Assembly: GCA_030065095.1 (NCBI GenBank)
Contig: JASJDP010000005.1
Span: 62,001-126,000, forward strand
DNA from: Rhodobacter sp.
GTDB lineage: Bacteria > Pseudomonadota > Alphaproteobacteria > Rhodobacterales > Rhodobacteraceae
Length of the DNA: 64,000 nt
Direction: 5' to 3'
Part shown: positions 9,337 through 18,861 of the stretch, piece after piece
Numbering within the stretch: position 1 is the first letter of the stretch
Layout of the letters: each line of letters starts with the position of its first letter
Position numbers and translations under genes: made by a program
The notes under the pieces: generated by a model
Told to the model about the DNA's origin: nothing
What the model saw: only the letters and a program-made list of their open reading frames with translations
Databases searched by the model: none

Positions 9337-10374
9337 ATGGCCGCGCCGCTGAGAGTCGTTTTGGTGGGTCTGGGCTATTTCAGCCGGTTCCACCTCGCCG
9401 CCTGGAAATCCCTGCCGGGTGCCGACCTTGTCGGTCTTACCGACCTGGACGCAGATTTGACCGACCGTCTCGCCGCCGACACCGGCGTGTCCGCCTACCG
9501 GTCGCTGGAGTCGATGCTCGACGAAACCGCCCCCGACATCGTCGACCTGGTCGTGCCGCCGCCGGCCCATGCGCCGCTGATCCGGCAGGCCCTGAAACGC
9601 GGCCGCACGTTGATCTGTCAGAAACCATTCTGCCGCTCTCTCGCCGAGGCCGAAACGATCACGGCCGAGGCCGAGGCCGCTGGCACGCCCCTCGTCATCC
9701 ACGAAAACTTCCGCTTCCAGCCCTGGCATCGCGAGATCAGGCGGTTCCTCGATGCAGGCCGCATGGGTCGGGTCTTCGGCGCGCGCTTTGCGTTGCGCCC
9801 CGGCGATGGGCGCGGGCCGGATGCCTACCTGTCCCGCCAGCCGGCCTTTCAAAATATGGACCGCTTTCTGGTCCAGGAAACAGCCGTGCATCAGATCGAC
9901 GTTTTCCGCTGGCTCTTCGGCCCGGTCGAGGCGATCTATGCCGACCTGCAACAGCTGAACCCGGCGATCGCCGGAGAGGATGCGGGTCAGGTGATATTGA
10001 CACATGCAAACGGCGTGCGGTCGGTCTTCGACGGCAACCGCCTGGCCGATCACATCGCCGGCAATCCCCGTACGACGATGGGCGAAATGGCCATCGAAGG
10101 CGAAGCCGGGGAATTGCGGCTGGATGGAGACGGGCGTCTGTGGTTCCGGGCGTTCGGTGCGCAGGCGGCAGAGCAGGTGCCAATCACCGTTCCCGTCGAT
10201 TACAGCCAGTTCGGCGGCGGCTGTGTGCAGGCGCTCTGTGCCCATGTGGTTGCGGCGCTGAACGGTGCGGGCGCCCTGGAGAACACCGCGCGCGACTATC
10301 TCGACATCGTCCGGCTGGTCGAGGCCGCTTACCGCTCGAATGCGGAAGGCCGACGGATCGCGCTGGCGGAGTGA
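9337..10374 (+). CDS. Gfo/Idh/MocA-family NAD(P)-dependent oxidoreductase
   Basis: The 345-residue product has an N-terminal Rossmann fold (LRVVLVGLGYFSRFHLAAWK), the family's lysine-containing motif in a variant form (LICQKPFCRSLAEAE near residue 90) and a C-terminal alpha/beta domain with the usual ETAVHQIDVFRWLFG active-site region. These enzymes oxidise or reduce sugars, inositols or related polyols. An AAGGAA sequence precedes the ATG. No neighbouring sugar transporter points to a substrate. Confidence 0.87.
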   Translation: MAAPLRVVLVGLGYFSRFHLAAWKSLPGADLVGLTDLDADLTDRLAADTGVSAYRSLESMLDETAPDIVDLVVPPPAHAPLIRQALKRGRTLICQKPFCRSLAEAETITAEAEAAGTPLVIHENFRFQPWHREIRRFLDAGRMGRVFGARFALRPGDGRGPDAYLSRQPAFQNMDRFLVQETAVHQIDVFRWLFGPVEAIYADLQQLNPAIAGEDAGQVILTHANGVRSVFDGNRLADHIAGNPRTTMGEMAIEGEAGELRLDGDGRLWFRAFGAQAAEQVPITVPVDYSQFGGGCVQALCAHVVAALNGAGALENTARDYLDIVRLVEAAYRSNAEGRRIALAE

Positions 10375-10463
10375 CCCTTCCGGTTCCGGGCAGGCTTTTG
10401 CGGACAGGCCGTTCGACAGGTCTTGGCCTGGAGCGGACCTTGACCGGAATTTGAGAAGCCGCG

Positions 10464-10525
10464 CCATCGCCCCCCCTTCGGGGTGGGTCGGCGATGGGTC
10501 GTCCATTGGTCGCTCGGACCAATGG
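10464..10525. terminator. Two adjacent stem-loops between convergent genes
   Basis: Two strong inverted repeats lie side by side. The first is CCATCGCC (10464-10471) with GGCGATGG (10490-10497), containing an inner C-run/TTCG/G-run. The second is CCATTGGTC (10503-10511) with GACCAATGG (10517-10525) and a 5-nt loop. They lie between the convergent oxidoreductase and cytochrome genes, so bidirectional termination is the likely role. There is no T-tract. The remaining 100 bp or so on either side hold nothing I recognise. Confidence 0.45.
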
Positions 10526-10645
10526 CGCAACCAAGGACGACCGGCCTGCGGCCTTGAATCCGCGCCTGAAGACAGGTCGCGAACGTCCGCTCCTCAGGCC
10601 AAACCGACCTCGCGGTTCATGCAGACGTCACGTTGCGCTCGCGCG

Positions 10646-13600
10646 TCAGTCGCCGACCGGAACCACACCGGTGCTGACCATCTTGAACTTCCAGTCCTCG
10701 ATCGGCGTTCCCTTGGTGTCGAGCAGGCTCGAGATGTGGAACAGCCGGTCGCGGTTGGCGCCGGTGGCGGTGCAGAACCGGTCCTGCAGGAAGAACGGCG
10801 GGGTCGCCTGATAGTGCAGTGTCGCCCTGACCGAGGCCGGGAACTGCCCCGGCACCATGTCCGAAAGCGGAATCCGGTAGACCACCGTATCGCCGCCGCC
10901 CGTCACGTAATCGGGATCGTCCCCGACACCGAAGGCGCCGGTTTCCATCGCCAGCTTGTGCGCCTCGCTCTCGCCGCCGAACCGGTTCGGCGTATCCGGC
11001 AGGCCCAGGGCGACGGCAATCGCCACCCGTTCGTCGAACGACAGCTGCCCGGGCGGCAACAGCCGGTTGTCCTTGGGCGTATGGCAGATCGACAGGAAGC
11101 TGGTGGTCAGGTTCGCAGACGGCTCGATCTCGACCCCCGGCTCGCAGGACGGGTTGCCCTCGACCTTGGCCGGATCGCCCGGGTTCAGCTTGATCTCCTG
11201 ATAGATCTGCACCTGATCCTGGTGGCTGATCGTCTGGTAGTGCGGCTGGAAATCGGTCTGATCGACGATCTTGTTGCACATGTTGTCATACCACAACTCG
11301 CCGATCAGCGGCTTGCCGTCCGTTCCCAGCAGCACCCCGTATTCGTCGGTCCGGCCCGAATGCCAGATCGTGGCGCCGTCGGTGCCCATCACCTCGAACT
11401 CGACAAAGGCGCGGCGGAAACTGACGCCCGACGGGAACTTGTGCCCCGCCAGGTTGTTGATCCGCACCGCCACTTCCAGCGAGGTATCGGTCACCCGCTG
11501 CGCCTCGACCCCGATGGTCGCGCTGCGGTATTCGGCATTTGCCACCATCTCGTTCTCGGTGCGCTGCAGCCCGGCCATGCCCTTGGCCACCAGCATCGGA
11601 TCCTCCAGCGGGATGCCCAGGATATCCGGGAACTGTTGCGCCATCTTCACCAGGAACAGGTTCAGCCCCACCAGCGTATGGCGTGCAAAGCCCTTCCGCG
11701 TCGGGATGTCGATCTCTTCCGCCAGCGCGGTGTTCTCGGCCTCCGGCATGTTGGTCTTCTGCTGGATCGACGCGATGCGCGATTCAAACGGCGTGCCGTC
11801 CGAGGCGTGGCTTTCCATGTGACACCCGGCGCAGGATACCGGCGTCTCGCCCGCGCCCGACGGCAGCATCTTGCCCTCGGGCAGGAAGGCCGCCGTGCCG
11901 GTGCGGAACCGGCTGAACAGCCATTCCGGATAGGTGGTCTGTTCGAAGGTGTCGGCGATGATGTTCAGCTTGCCGGGCTCCTCCATCGGCCACAGCACCG
12001 GCAGATGCACCGTGTGACAGGTGCCGCATTGCTCGGAACTCGCGATCCCGCTGTTGTATTGCGGAAGGTTGCCCAGGGCATGCAGCATCGGCAGCGTCCG
12101 GATCGGCTCTTCCCCGGCTTTCCCGAACGGGCCGAAGACGGTGGACGGATCGGCCACGGGGTAGCTGCCGGTAAACGTCTTGCCAAAGCCCGACAGGTCG
12201 CCGACCACGCCGTTCAGGACATCCTGGCGCCCCTCGACGCAGTGGTTCTGCGGCTGGCCTTCCAGCGATGTCAGCAGTTCTTCAGTCACGCCCGCCCGGT
12301 GGCAGGCGATGCAGGAAATCCCGTCCCGCGCCAGTGCGCCGTATTTCGCGTGTTCCGGGTCGTAGTGCGGCCCGCCATTGCCGGTATCCTCCTGGCCCGA
12401 CCAGGGCACGGCGGTCACGAAGTCGGGGTTGAACACCGGCTCCAGCACGTTGCAGGTCGCGTCCGGATCGCCGTCGGTCTGGTCCAGCTGGAACTGCCGT
12501 TGCCCCATGATGCCGTGGCAGCCGAAACAGGTGTTCCAGATCAGTGGCTCGTACTCCTCGTGGAACGTCTCTTCCGAACTCATCTGCGCGAAAAAGATCG
12601 GATCGCGCCCCGCAAGCCCCATCGGCGAGGACCGCCAGGTCGCGTAGGGCGACAGGTTGATCAGGTTGTCGCCGTGGGGATTCGGTTGCGTCATGTCGAA
12701 CGCCAGCCCGGTCGAGCCCGCATCGTGACAGCCGGCGCACTGATCCGATGTCAGGTATTCGCTCGACAGGGGCGGCGTCTCGCCGGCCTCGGCCCAGACA
12801 TTGTCATAGGTCTGCGATGGCAGCGTGATCTGTTCCACGGTCGACGGCGTGTCGCCCGGCTGAATGTTGTAGATCGCCGAAAATCCGGACGGCACCGTCT
12901 TCAGCGGCGTGCTGTTGGGGATCGGCGCCATCATGGCCGAGAGCTGCGGCACGTGTTCGGGAATATCGCTTTCGACCTCGGTCAGCACCCAGTCCATGCT
13001 CAGGAACGTCAGCGGATCGCCCGGATACCCGGCTACGTTCGCCAGCGTCGAGAAGGTCGAATTGTCCGCAGCGGAGGCATGGCAGTTCAGGCAATATTGG
13101 CCGAACCCGGCATAGGGCGCACCATTGCCCTTGCGCGGCGGCCAGTCGACATTCGGATCACCGTCATAGGGCTTGCTTGCGTCCGCTTCGAAGAAGCCGA
13201 AATAACCCCAGAACCAGCCGTCCTGGCTGGCCTCAAGGTCACGGATCATGTAGGCGATCCCGCTTTGCGGCGCGAGCTTGGCGATATGCGCGTCGCGCTC
13301 CGCTTGCGTCTCGCCGATCGCATCGCCTCGGCAGCGCGATCCGGGCGGCGTGTACATCTCTTTCGCGATGATGACGCCATCCGGAATCGGTTCGGGATTC
13401 TCGACCGCCGGGCCGTCCGCCGGCCGGTTCGTTTCCAGCCAGGCGACCATCTGCGGCGAGTACCAGATCACCACGGGTGCATGGAACCCGTGGGCCTGGG
13501 TCACCCATTCGTTCTGTTCGTTGCGGAAGGCGACGTAAGGACCGGTGTCGCGGACATATTTGTCGTTCGCCCAGCCACGGCCGCTTGTGTCCTTCAGGTC

Positions 13601-13867
13601 GGGATCGCGGTGGCAATAGTGGTTGAAGAACTGGCCGACCTTCGCCTCGTAATCGTTCAGCGGTTTCGGCGTCCCGCCCGCATTGCTCGGCGATTGAACC
13701 TCGGGCCAAAGGCTCTCGCAAAGCGCGTGGTTGTCCGGGTTGAACAGCGGCGCGTCGGTCAGGTCCGGACATAGGTCGCTGGGAAGCGCCGCCGTGGCGG
13801 TCAGTCCGGCAAGCGCCGATGCCGTCGCGATGTTTCGGAAAGCGGAGCGAAACGAAATGGGTGCCAT
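10646..13867 (-). CDS. Large secreted multiheme (hexaheme) cytochrome c
   Basis: The 1073-residue protein starts at the ATG complementary to 13865-13867, behind GAAAGAGG. It has a signal peptide (ISFRSAFRNIATASALAGLT, then an Ala-rich stretch). Six CxxCH haem-binding motifs are visible in order: CLNCH, CAGCH, CFGCH, CIACH, CGTCH and CAGCH, all in the first two thirds. The last third has no haem motif and looks like a beta-rich domain (SLEVAVRINNLAGHKFPSGV). It should be a periplasmic or outer-surface electron carrier or oxidoreductase. It follows a DUF4387 gene on the same strand after 119 bp, so it may belong to the catabolic block or stand alone. No specific enzyme family is evident to me. 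Confidence 0.8.
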   Translation of the reverse strand: MAPISFRSAFRNIATASALAGLTATAALPSDLCPDLTDAPLFNPDNHALCESLWPEVQSPSNAGGTPKPLNDYEAKVGQFFNHYCHRDPDLKDTSGRGWANDKYVRDTGPYVAFRNEQNEWVTQAHGFHAPVVIWYSPQMVAWLETNRPADGPAVENPEPIPDGVIIAKEMYTPPGSRCRGDAIGETQAERDAHIAKLAPQSGIAYMIRDLEASQDGWFWGYFGFFEADASKPYDGDPNVDWPPRKGNGAPYAGFGQYCLNCHASAADNSTFSTLANVAGYPGDPLTFLSMDWVLTEVESDIPEHVPQLSAMMAPIPNSTPLKTVPSGFSAIYNIQPGDTPSTVEQITLPSQTYDNVWAEAGETPPLSSEYLTSDQCAGCHDAGSTGLAFDMTQPNPHGDNLINLSPYATWRSSPMGLAGRDPIFFAQMSSEETFHEEYEPLIWNTCFGCHGIMGQRQFQLDQTDGDPDATCNVLEPVFNPDFVTAVPWSGQEDTGNGGPHYDPEHAKYGALARDGISCIACHRAGVTEELLTSLEGQPQNHCVEGRQDVLNGVVGDLSGFGKTFTGSYPVADPSTVFGPFGKAGEEPIRTLPMLHALGNLPQYNSGIASSEQCGTCHTVHLPVLWPMEEPGKLNIIADTFEQTTYPEWLFSRFRTGTAAFLPEGKMLPSGAGETPVSCAGCHMESHASDGTPFESRIASIQQKTNMPEAENTALAEEIDIPTRKGFARHTLVGLNLFLVKMAQQFPDILGIPLEDPMLVAKGMAGLQRTENEMVANAEYRSATIGVEAQRVTDTSLEVAVRINNLAGHKFPSGVSFRRAFVEFEVMGTDGATIWHSGRTDEYGVLLGTDGKPLIGELWYDNMCNKIVDQTDFQPHYQTISHQDQVQIYQEIKLNPGDPAKVEGNPSCEPGVEIEPSANLTTSFLSICHTPKDNRLLPPGQLSFDERVAIAVALGLPDTPNRFGGESEAHKLAMETGAFGVGDDPDYVTGGGDTVVYRIPLSDMVPGQFPASVRATLHYQATPPFFLQDRFCTATGANRDRLFHISSLLDTKGTPIEDWKFKMVSTGVVPVGD

Positions 13868-13986
13868 ATAGGTGCCTCTTTCAAAATGCCCGTGAGCGGG
13901 GAGTGTAAACATACGAAGCTGGCAAAACTGTAAGCTTGCCTGGACACCCAAAACAAGCCCCTTTGCGGGTCAAGCGGGTATCAGGA

Positions 13987-14292
13987 TCAGTTCAATGTCA
14001 TTTCGGCGACAAGTGCGGCATAAGATGCCCCATGCATGTCTCGGTCGAACCGGGTGCCCTGAACCTGCGGCCGCGGCAGGCTGAACTTGACCACGTTCAG
14101 GCTGGGGATGTCGAAGCGTTTCAGACCGTCCGGTTCGGTCTGGAAAAGCCGCGCAACCCGGTCGGTCGACACCCCTTGCCGCACCCGCTCGAACGCCTCG
14201 GCCGAGCCGCAGAAGATATCGATGGTCAGCCAGAACGGCCCTGCGTTCTTGCTGCGCACCTTTTCGACGACATCGCCCAGCGTGTCAGCCAA
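13987..14292 (-). CDS. DUF4387 protein, small partner of AtuA-type enzyme
   Basis: The 101-residue product (starting MADTLGDVVEKVRSKNAGPF, with WLTIDIFCGSAEAFERVRQG following) matches my recollection of DUF4387. In many genomes DUF4387 is encoded next to, or fused with, an AtuA/DUF1446 protein. Here the start overlaps the end of the AtuA-type gene by 8 nt, so the two are translationally coupled. The biochemical role of the domain is not established. Confidence 0.8.
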   Translation of the reverse strand: MADTLGDVVEKVRSKNAGPFWLTIDIFCGSAEAFERVRQGVSTDRVARLFQTEPDGLKRFDIPSLNVVKFSLPRPQVQGTRFDRDMHGASYAALVAEMTLN

Positions 14293-15640
14293 ACTGCCGC
14301 ACCTCCAGCCGGAACGCCTCCATCGGATCCGTCAGTTCCATCACGTGATTGAGACAGAACTCGTAGACCTCGCCACGCTCGACCTCGGCGGGTGAAAACG
14401 GAAAGGCAAAGGTCGGCTGCTCTTCCGCGGCGGTCAGCGGGTGGTGTAGAAGATAGGGATTCAGCATCTTGGCGATCTCGTCGACGGCTTGCCGGGTCTG
14501 CGCGGTGACGATGCCAAGAACGCCCAGCTCCACCGCACCGTTCGCCCGGTTCTCCAGCGCGCCCAGCGTGGCGCTCCGCCCGATGATCCGGAGTTCCAGG
14601 TCAAAGTCTTCGGCTGCCAGCCCCAGCCGCGCCTCGGCCTTGGCGCGGCATTTGGCAAGGATGTCCGCGCACCAGGCGTCGGCGTGCTCGACATAGTGCC
14701 GGTCGCGCAGCAGCGTCAGCAGCACCGACTGATAGCCAGCCCGCCGCGCGCCTTCGAGCTTCACGGTATAGCGGTCCGAGGGAACCCATTCCGATCCGGT
14801 GACCCGAACCCTTGTGTCGTCCAGCGCCCGGTACTCGGCTTGCGTCACGTCCAGATGTCCACCCGGTTCGTACAGGATGAAGGGGTCGGAGTTTTCATAC
14901 AGCATATGCGCCGACACCGTGTGCGGTGTGGCATGCGCCCCGTCGGCAAGCGGCGTGACGGTGAACCCGTCAGCATCGAAATCCACCAGGATCACGCCCG
15001 ACTGCGGATTGGTGGCGCAAAGCGCGCCGCATTCCCCGATCTTCGCCCCATGCCAGGCCGCGCCCGCATGCGCCCCCCGCATCAGCGGCAGCGCGGCGAT
15101 GATCGCGGTATCGGTTGTCCGCCCGGCAATGACGATATCCGCCCCGGTCTCCAGCGCGGCCGCGATTTGCTCCGCCCCGGCCAGCGCCACGATGTTCGAA
15201 CACGACGCGATCACATCCGCATCGATCTCGGGTGCCGGGTGCAGCGGGGTAATGCGGCCCGTGGAAAACGCATCCGCCACCCGCGCCGCCGTCTGCCCGC
15301 TCTTCAGCACCGCGATCTTCGCCGCCTGCCCGGTCTCGGCCAGGATCTCTTCTGTAATCTCCACCAGCCAGTCGACGGCATCGTCGGCGCCGCAGGTCCC
15401 GGCGGTTCCGATCACCAAGGGCACGCCGGCCGTCCGGCGCGCCTCGATCAGCCCGGCCCATTCGATCTTGGTGGAGGCGCGCGAGTATTTCGATACGCCG
15501 CGCCCCAGATAGGACGGCCCGCTGTCGGTCGATCCGCCGTCGATCGCGATGATGTCCGGGGCAGAGGCGATCCCGCGCTCCAGCGCGGTCCTGTCGTAGC
15601 CGAGTCCAAGCGCGCCCGAAGGGATCAATACGCGCGTCAT
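14285..15640 (-). CDS. AtuA-type protein (DUF1446, acyclic terpene utilisation family)
   Basis: About 451 residues from the ATG complementary to 15638-15640. The N-terminal region (TRVLIPSGALGLGYDRTALE, then PDIIAIDGGSTDSGPSYLG) and the middle GADIVIAGRTTDTA are typical of the DUF1446/AtuA family named after the Pseudomonas citronellol/geraniol pathway. The molecular reaction of AtuA is unclear. Here it lies downstream of tctA on the same strand and is coupled to DUF4387. The transporter and CoA-transferase context suggests catabolism of a carboxylic acid via a CoA thioester rather than terpenes specifically; that is inference. Confidence 0.85.
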   Translation of the reverse strand: MTRVLIPSGALGLGYDRTALERGIASAPDIIAIDGGSTDSGPSYLGRGVSKYSRASTKIEWAGLIEARRTAGVPLVIGTAGTCGADDAVDWLVEITEEILAETGQAAKIAVLKSGQTAARVADAFSTGRITPLHPAPEIDADVIASCSNIVALAGAEQIAAALETGADIVIAGRTTDTAIIAALPLMRGAHAGAAWHGAKIGECGALCATNPQSGVILVDFDADGFTVTPLADGAHATPHTVSAHMLYENSDPFILYEPGGHLDVTQAEYRALDDTRVRVTGSEWVPSDRYTVKLEGARRAGYQSVLLTLLRDRHYVEHADAWCADILAKCRAKAEARLGLAAEDFDLELRIIGRSATLGALENRANGAVELGVLGIVTAQTRQAVDEIAKMLNPYLLHHPLTAAEEQPTFAFPFSPAEVERGEVYEFCLNHVMELTDPMEAFRLEVRQFG

Positions 15641-15721
15641 GCCGCACACGACCCGAAACCGCGTCCGCAAGCCGCTTCGACGCGGCTTCCTGGCAACATC
15701 GCTTTCACCGTGCTCATGTGT

Positions 15722-17224
15722 TCAATCCGTGATTGCCTGCGGTTTCCGCAGGATCCTGCGCAGGAACATCGGCGCGACGAAACCCGCCACCGCCGCGATC
15801 CAGAGCCCCACCGAGATCGGCGACGAGAACAGATAGGTCCAGTCCCCGTCCGACAGCACCATGCCCCGCCGCAGGGCATCCTCCATGTGGTTGCCGAGCA
15901 GGATGCCCAGAATGATCGGCACCGTCGGCACGTCAAGCTTGCGCAGCACATAGCCCATGATGCCGAAGCCTACCATCAAAAGCAGATCGAAATAACTGCC
16001 CGACAGCGAGAAGATGCCCACGAAGGAAACCATGCACACCCCCGGCAACAGCACCGCAGGCGGTACCTGCAGCACACGCACGAAGATCTTCACCATCGGC
16101 ACGTTCATCGCCAGCAGCACGAAGTTCGCGATCAGCAGCGAGGCCATCAGCCCCCAGACCACATCCGGCCGGTCGGTGAACAGGGTCGGCCCCGGCGTGA
16201 TGTTCAGCGTCATCAGCAGCGCCAGCAGCACGGCCGTCGTGCCGGAGCCCGGCACGCCCAGCGTCAGCATCGGCACCAGCGCGCCGCCCGCCGCGGCGTT
16301 GTTGCCGGCCTCCGGCGCCGCGACGCCGCGTGGCACGCCGGTTCCGAAACCGCCCGTCGGCCCGGCGATGGATTTTTCCGACATATAGGCCAGGAACGAC
16401 CCCAGCGACGCCCCCGCCCCCGGCAGGATGCCGGCGATAAAGCCGACCAGCGAGGCGCGCAGCATCGTCCAGCCGCTCTTGAGGATGTCTTTCACCGGAA
16501 CCGTCACCTTCTCGAGCTTCACGCCGATCGACGATCCCTTGCCGTGGCTTTCGATGAAGAAGAACACCTCGGCCACGGCAAACAGCCCGACGATGGCCAC
16601 CAGGAAATCCACCCCGTCCATCAGGTGCAGGTTTCCGAAAGTCAGCCGCGGCATCCCCGTGGTGTTGTCCAGTCCGATCATCGCGATCCCCAGGCCGATG
16701 CAGGACGCCAGCGCGGCCTTTGCCTGGTTGTTCGAGGCGATCCCGCCCAGCGTCGAAAATGCCAGCAGATAAAGCGCGAAGTACTCCGCCGGTCCGAACA
16801 GATACGCCACCCGTGCCAGGAGCGGCGCGAGCAGCATCAGTCCAATCGTTGCCAACAGCGCGCCCACGAAAGACGCGACGCCCGAGATCACAAGCGCATC
16901 GCCTGCCCGCCCCTGTTTTGCCATCGGATACCCGTCAAGCGTCGTCATCAGCGCCGGCTCGTCGCCGGGGATGTTCAGCAAGATCGACGATATCCGTCCG
17001 CCATACATCGCGCCGTAATAGACCGAGGTCATCAGGACCAGCGCCGCGGTGGCGTCGAGGCCGATGGAAAACGTCACCGGAATCAGAATCGCGACCCCGT
17101 TCGACGGCCCCAGCCCCGGCAAGGCCCCGATGATCGTGCCCAGGAAACACCCGATCACCGCCAGCGACAGCGTGAACCATGTCAGAACGCTGAAACCGGT
17201 AGCCAGATTGGCGAGGATGTCCAC
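15722..17224 (-). CDS. tctA: Tripartite tricarboxylate transporter, large membrane subunit TctA
   Basis: About 500 residues from a GTG complementary to 17222-17224 (MDILANLATGFSVLTWFTLS). An open upstream extension would run into tctB and is not credible. The family signature GCFLGTIIGALPGLGPSNGV and the second repeat GFIAGILPGAGASLGSFLAY are present, with about twelve membrane helices. TctA is the translocating subunit for a carboxylate delivered by the binding protein TctC. It follows tctB with a gap of only about 10 bp. Confidence 0.92.
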   Translation of the reverse strand: MDILANLATGFSVLTWFTLSLAVIGCFLGTIIGALPGLGPSNGVAILIPVTFSIGLDATAALVLMTSVYYGAMYGGRISSILLNIPGDEPALMTTLDGYPMAKQGRAGDALVISGVASFVGALLATIGLMLLAPLLARVAYLFGPAEYFALYLLAFSTLGGIASNNQAKAALASCIGLGIAMIGLDNTTGMPRLTFGNLHLMDGVDFLVAIVGLFAVAEVFFFIESHGKGSSIGVKLEKVTVPVKDILKSGWTMLRASLVGFIAGILPGAGASLGSFLAYMSEKSIAGPTGGFGTGVPRGVAAPEAGNNAAAGGALVPMLTLGVPGSGTTAVLLALLMTLNITPGPTLFTDRPDVVWGLMASLLIANFVLLAMNVPMVKIFVRVLQVPPAVLLPGVCMVSFVGIFSLSGSYFDLLLMVGFGIMGYVLRKLDVPTVPIILGILLGNHMEDALRRGMVLSDGDWTYLFSSPISVGLWIAAVAGFVAPMFLRRILRKPQAITD

Positions 17225-17234
17225 GCGCCCGCCC

Positions 17235-17678
17235 CTATGCCGTCCAGCTCTTTGGGAATGGCACCAGCCCCAGGTCGAGCGCATACTTGAAAAGCAGGAA
17301 CAACCCCACCGAGAGCCCGATACCCGACAGGGCCGCAAAGACCGGGCGCGGGCTGATCTGATAGCTCAGTATGCCCGCGGCAATGGCCGTGGGGATCAGA
17401 AAGCCCATTGGCTTGAGGCTGTAGGCATAGGCGACAAGCACCACGACCGAAATCCCGATCGCGATGAACGATCCGATACCCGGCCAGTCCGGCTCGGGAT
17501 CGGGGCGCAGAACCATGACCAGACCGCAGAGTGCCGCCACCGCGCCGATCAGGATCGGGAAGGTCTTCGACCCCACAGGGTCCGACAAAAAGCTCGCCTG
17601 GATTTGCATGGCGCTCAGGATGTACCCGAGCGCCACGACGATCACGACCAGACCGAAGATCCGGTCGCTTCGGATCAC
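17235..17678 (-). CDS. tctB: Tripartite tricarboxylate transporter, small membrane subunit TctB
   Basis: The 147-residue protein has four hydrophobic segments and the TctB opening (MIRSDRIFGLVVIVVALGYI, then SFLSDPVGSKTFPILIGAV). TctB pairs with TctA in the membrane. The start overlaps the end of tctC by 4 nt, and tctA follows immediately, so the three are one transcription unit. Confidence 0.9.
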   Translation of the reverse strand: MIRSDRIFGLVVIVVALGYILSAMQIQASFLSDPVGSKTFPILIGAVAALCGLVMVLRPDPEPDWPGIGSFIAIGISVVVLVAYAYSLKPMGFLIPTAIAAGILSYQISPRPVFAALSGIGLSVGLFLLFKYALDLGLVPFPKSWTA

Positions 17679-18637
17679 TGGATCACACCGATTTCACGGC
17701 TGAGTGCCTCGGTCGAGGCGATCACCCCGTCGACCCAGGACTGAAAGTCGCCGCCGACCTTGGTGAACGGTGCCAGACCGTTGGCCTCCATCGCCGCCTT
17801 CCACTCGTCAGAGGCGGCCACCGCGGCCAGCTTTGCGCCCCATTCTTCGAAGCGCGCGTCGCTGATGCCCTTCGGCACGTAAAGCCCGCGCCAGTTCACG
17901 GCCACCACGTCGATGCCCTGCTCGACCGCGGTCGGAATGTCGTCGAATCCGGGCACGCGTTCTTCGGTCAGAACCGCCAGCGCGCGCACTTCGCCCGACT
18001 TCAAAAAGCCCACGATTTCCGACATGTCGCCGGTCATCCCCTGGGTGAAGCCGCCGATCGTCTGCGTGATCGCATCCGCGCCGCCATCGACGCCGATGTA
18101 CTTCACCTTGGTGATGTCGTCAAAGCCCGCGGCCTTTAGAACCTGCAGAACCTTCAGGTGGTCAAAGCCGCCCACCGCAGAACCACCGGCAAAGGCGACC
18201 GAACCGGGGTCGGCCTTGATCGCGTCGATCATGTCGCCCAGCGACTGAAGCGGGCTGTCGGCCGCCACGACGATCACGCCGGGATCGGCCCCGATCGCCC
18301 CCACGAACCGCACCTGGTCGGCCGTCGCGCCGCCATAGGCGTTCTGGGCAAGGCGCGTCGCGGTCGCCTGCGATGCCGCCACGATCAGGTCGGGGTCGTC
18401 GCCGCGTTCGTTGACCACCGACGCAAAGGCCAGCCCGCCGCCACCGCCGGCCATGTTCGTCACCTGCACCGGCTCATCGACCTGGCCGATGTCGTACAGG
18501 ATCTTACCGATCTGACGGCAGGTGAAATCCCAGCCGCCGCCGGGGTTTGCCGGCGCGATGCATTCCGCCGCCGACACCACACCCGCGGCGCCGATCATGA
18601 ACGCGCTGAGTCCCAGCGCACGAAGCGTTACTGTCAT
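17675..18637 (-). CDS. tctC: Tripartite tricarboxylate transporter, periplasmic substrate-binding protein TctC
   Basis: The 320-residue protein starts with a clear signal peptide (MTVTLRALGLSAFMIGAAGV, cleaved after VSA). The mature part shows the TctC/Bug family features ANPGGGWDFTCRQIGKIL and QVTNMAGGGGGLAFA near the N-terminus and AGGSAVGGFDHLKVLQ in the middle. GGACAG lies before the start. It binds the substrate, typically a di- or tricarboxylate, and hands it to TctAB. The ligand is unknown. Confidence 0.92.
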   Translation of the reverse strand: MTVTLRALGLSAFMIGAAGVVSAAECIAPANPGGGWDFTCRQIGKILYDIGQVDEPVQVTNMAGGGGGLAFASVVNERGDDPDLIVAASQATATRLAQNAYGGATADQVRFVGAIGADPGVIVVAADSPLQSLGDMIDAIKADPGSVAFAGGSAVGGFDHLKVLQVLKAAGFDDITKVKYIGVDGGADAITQTIGGFTQGMTGDMSEIVGFLKSGEVRALAVLTEERVPGFDDIPTAVEQGIDVVAVNWRGLYVPKGISDARFEEWGAKLAAVAASDEWKAAMEANGLAPFTKVGGDFQSWVDGVIASTEALSREIGVIQ

Positions 18638-18861
18638 TGGCTGTCCTCCCAGACATGTATTGGCCGCACCGCTTTTGTCGCGAGCGTGCGGTCCAGACGG
18701 TTGCATGAATTGTCGCGTCCTGTCCAGCGGGGACGGTGCCGTGTCCGAACCGTCGCTGGCACGCTGCCTTCGCCTCGCATTGCCGTGCCAACTCACGCGC
18801 CGGAACTCCGCCGCCTGCCGTCCCGCACCGGTCGGATCGCCGTCGGGCGATCCGAAACAAC

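Noticed and set aside
8113-10530. An 805-codon minus-strand frame
   Set aside because: It covers the antiporter and Gfo/Idh genes in antisense and is low-complexity in Asp, Gln and Arg. There is no ribosome-binding site.
10265-13774. A 1169-codon open frame on the plus strand over the cytochrome gene
   Set aside because: The minus strand has a signal peptide and six haem motifs. The plus-strand product has no recognisable domain and is a composition artefact.
14489-17290. A 933-codon plus-strand frame
   Set aside because: It is antisense to the AtuA-type gene and tctA, rich in His/Arg/Gln, with no domain.
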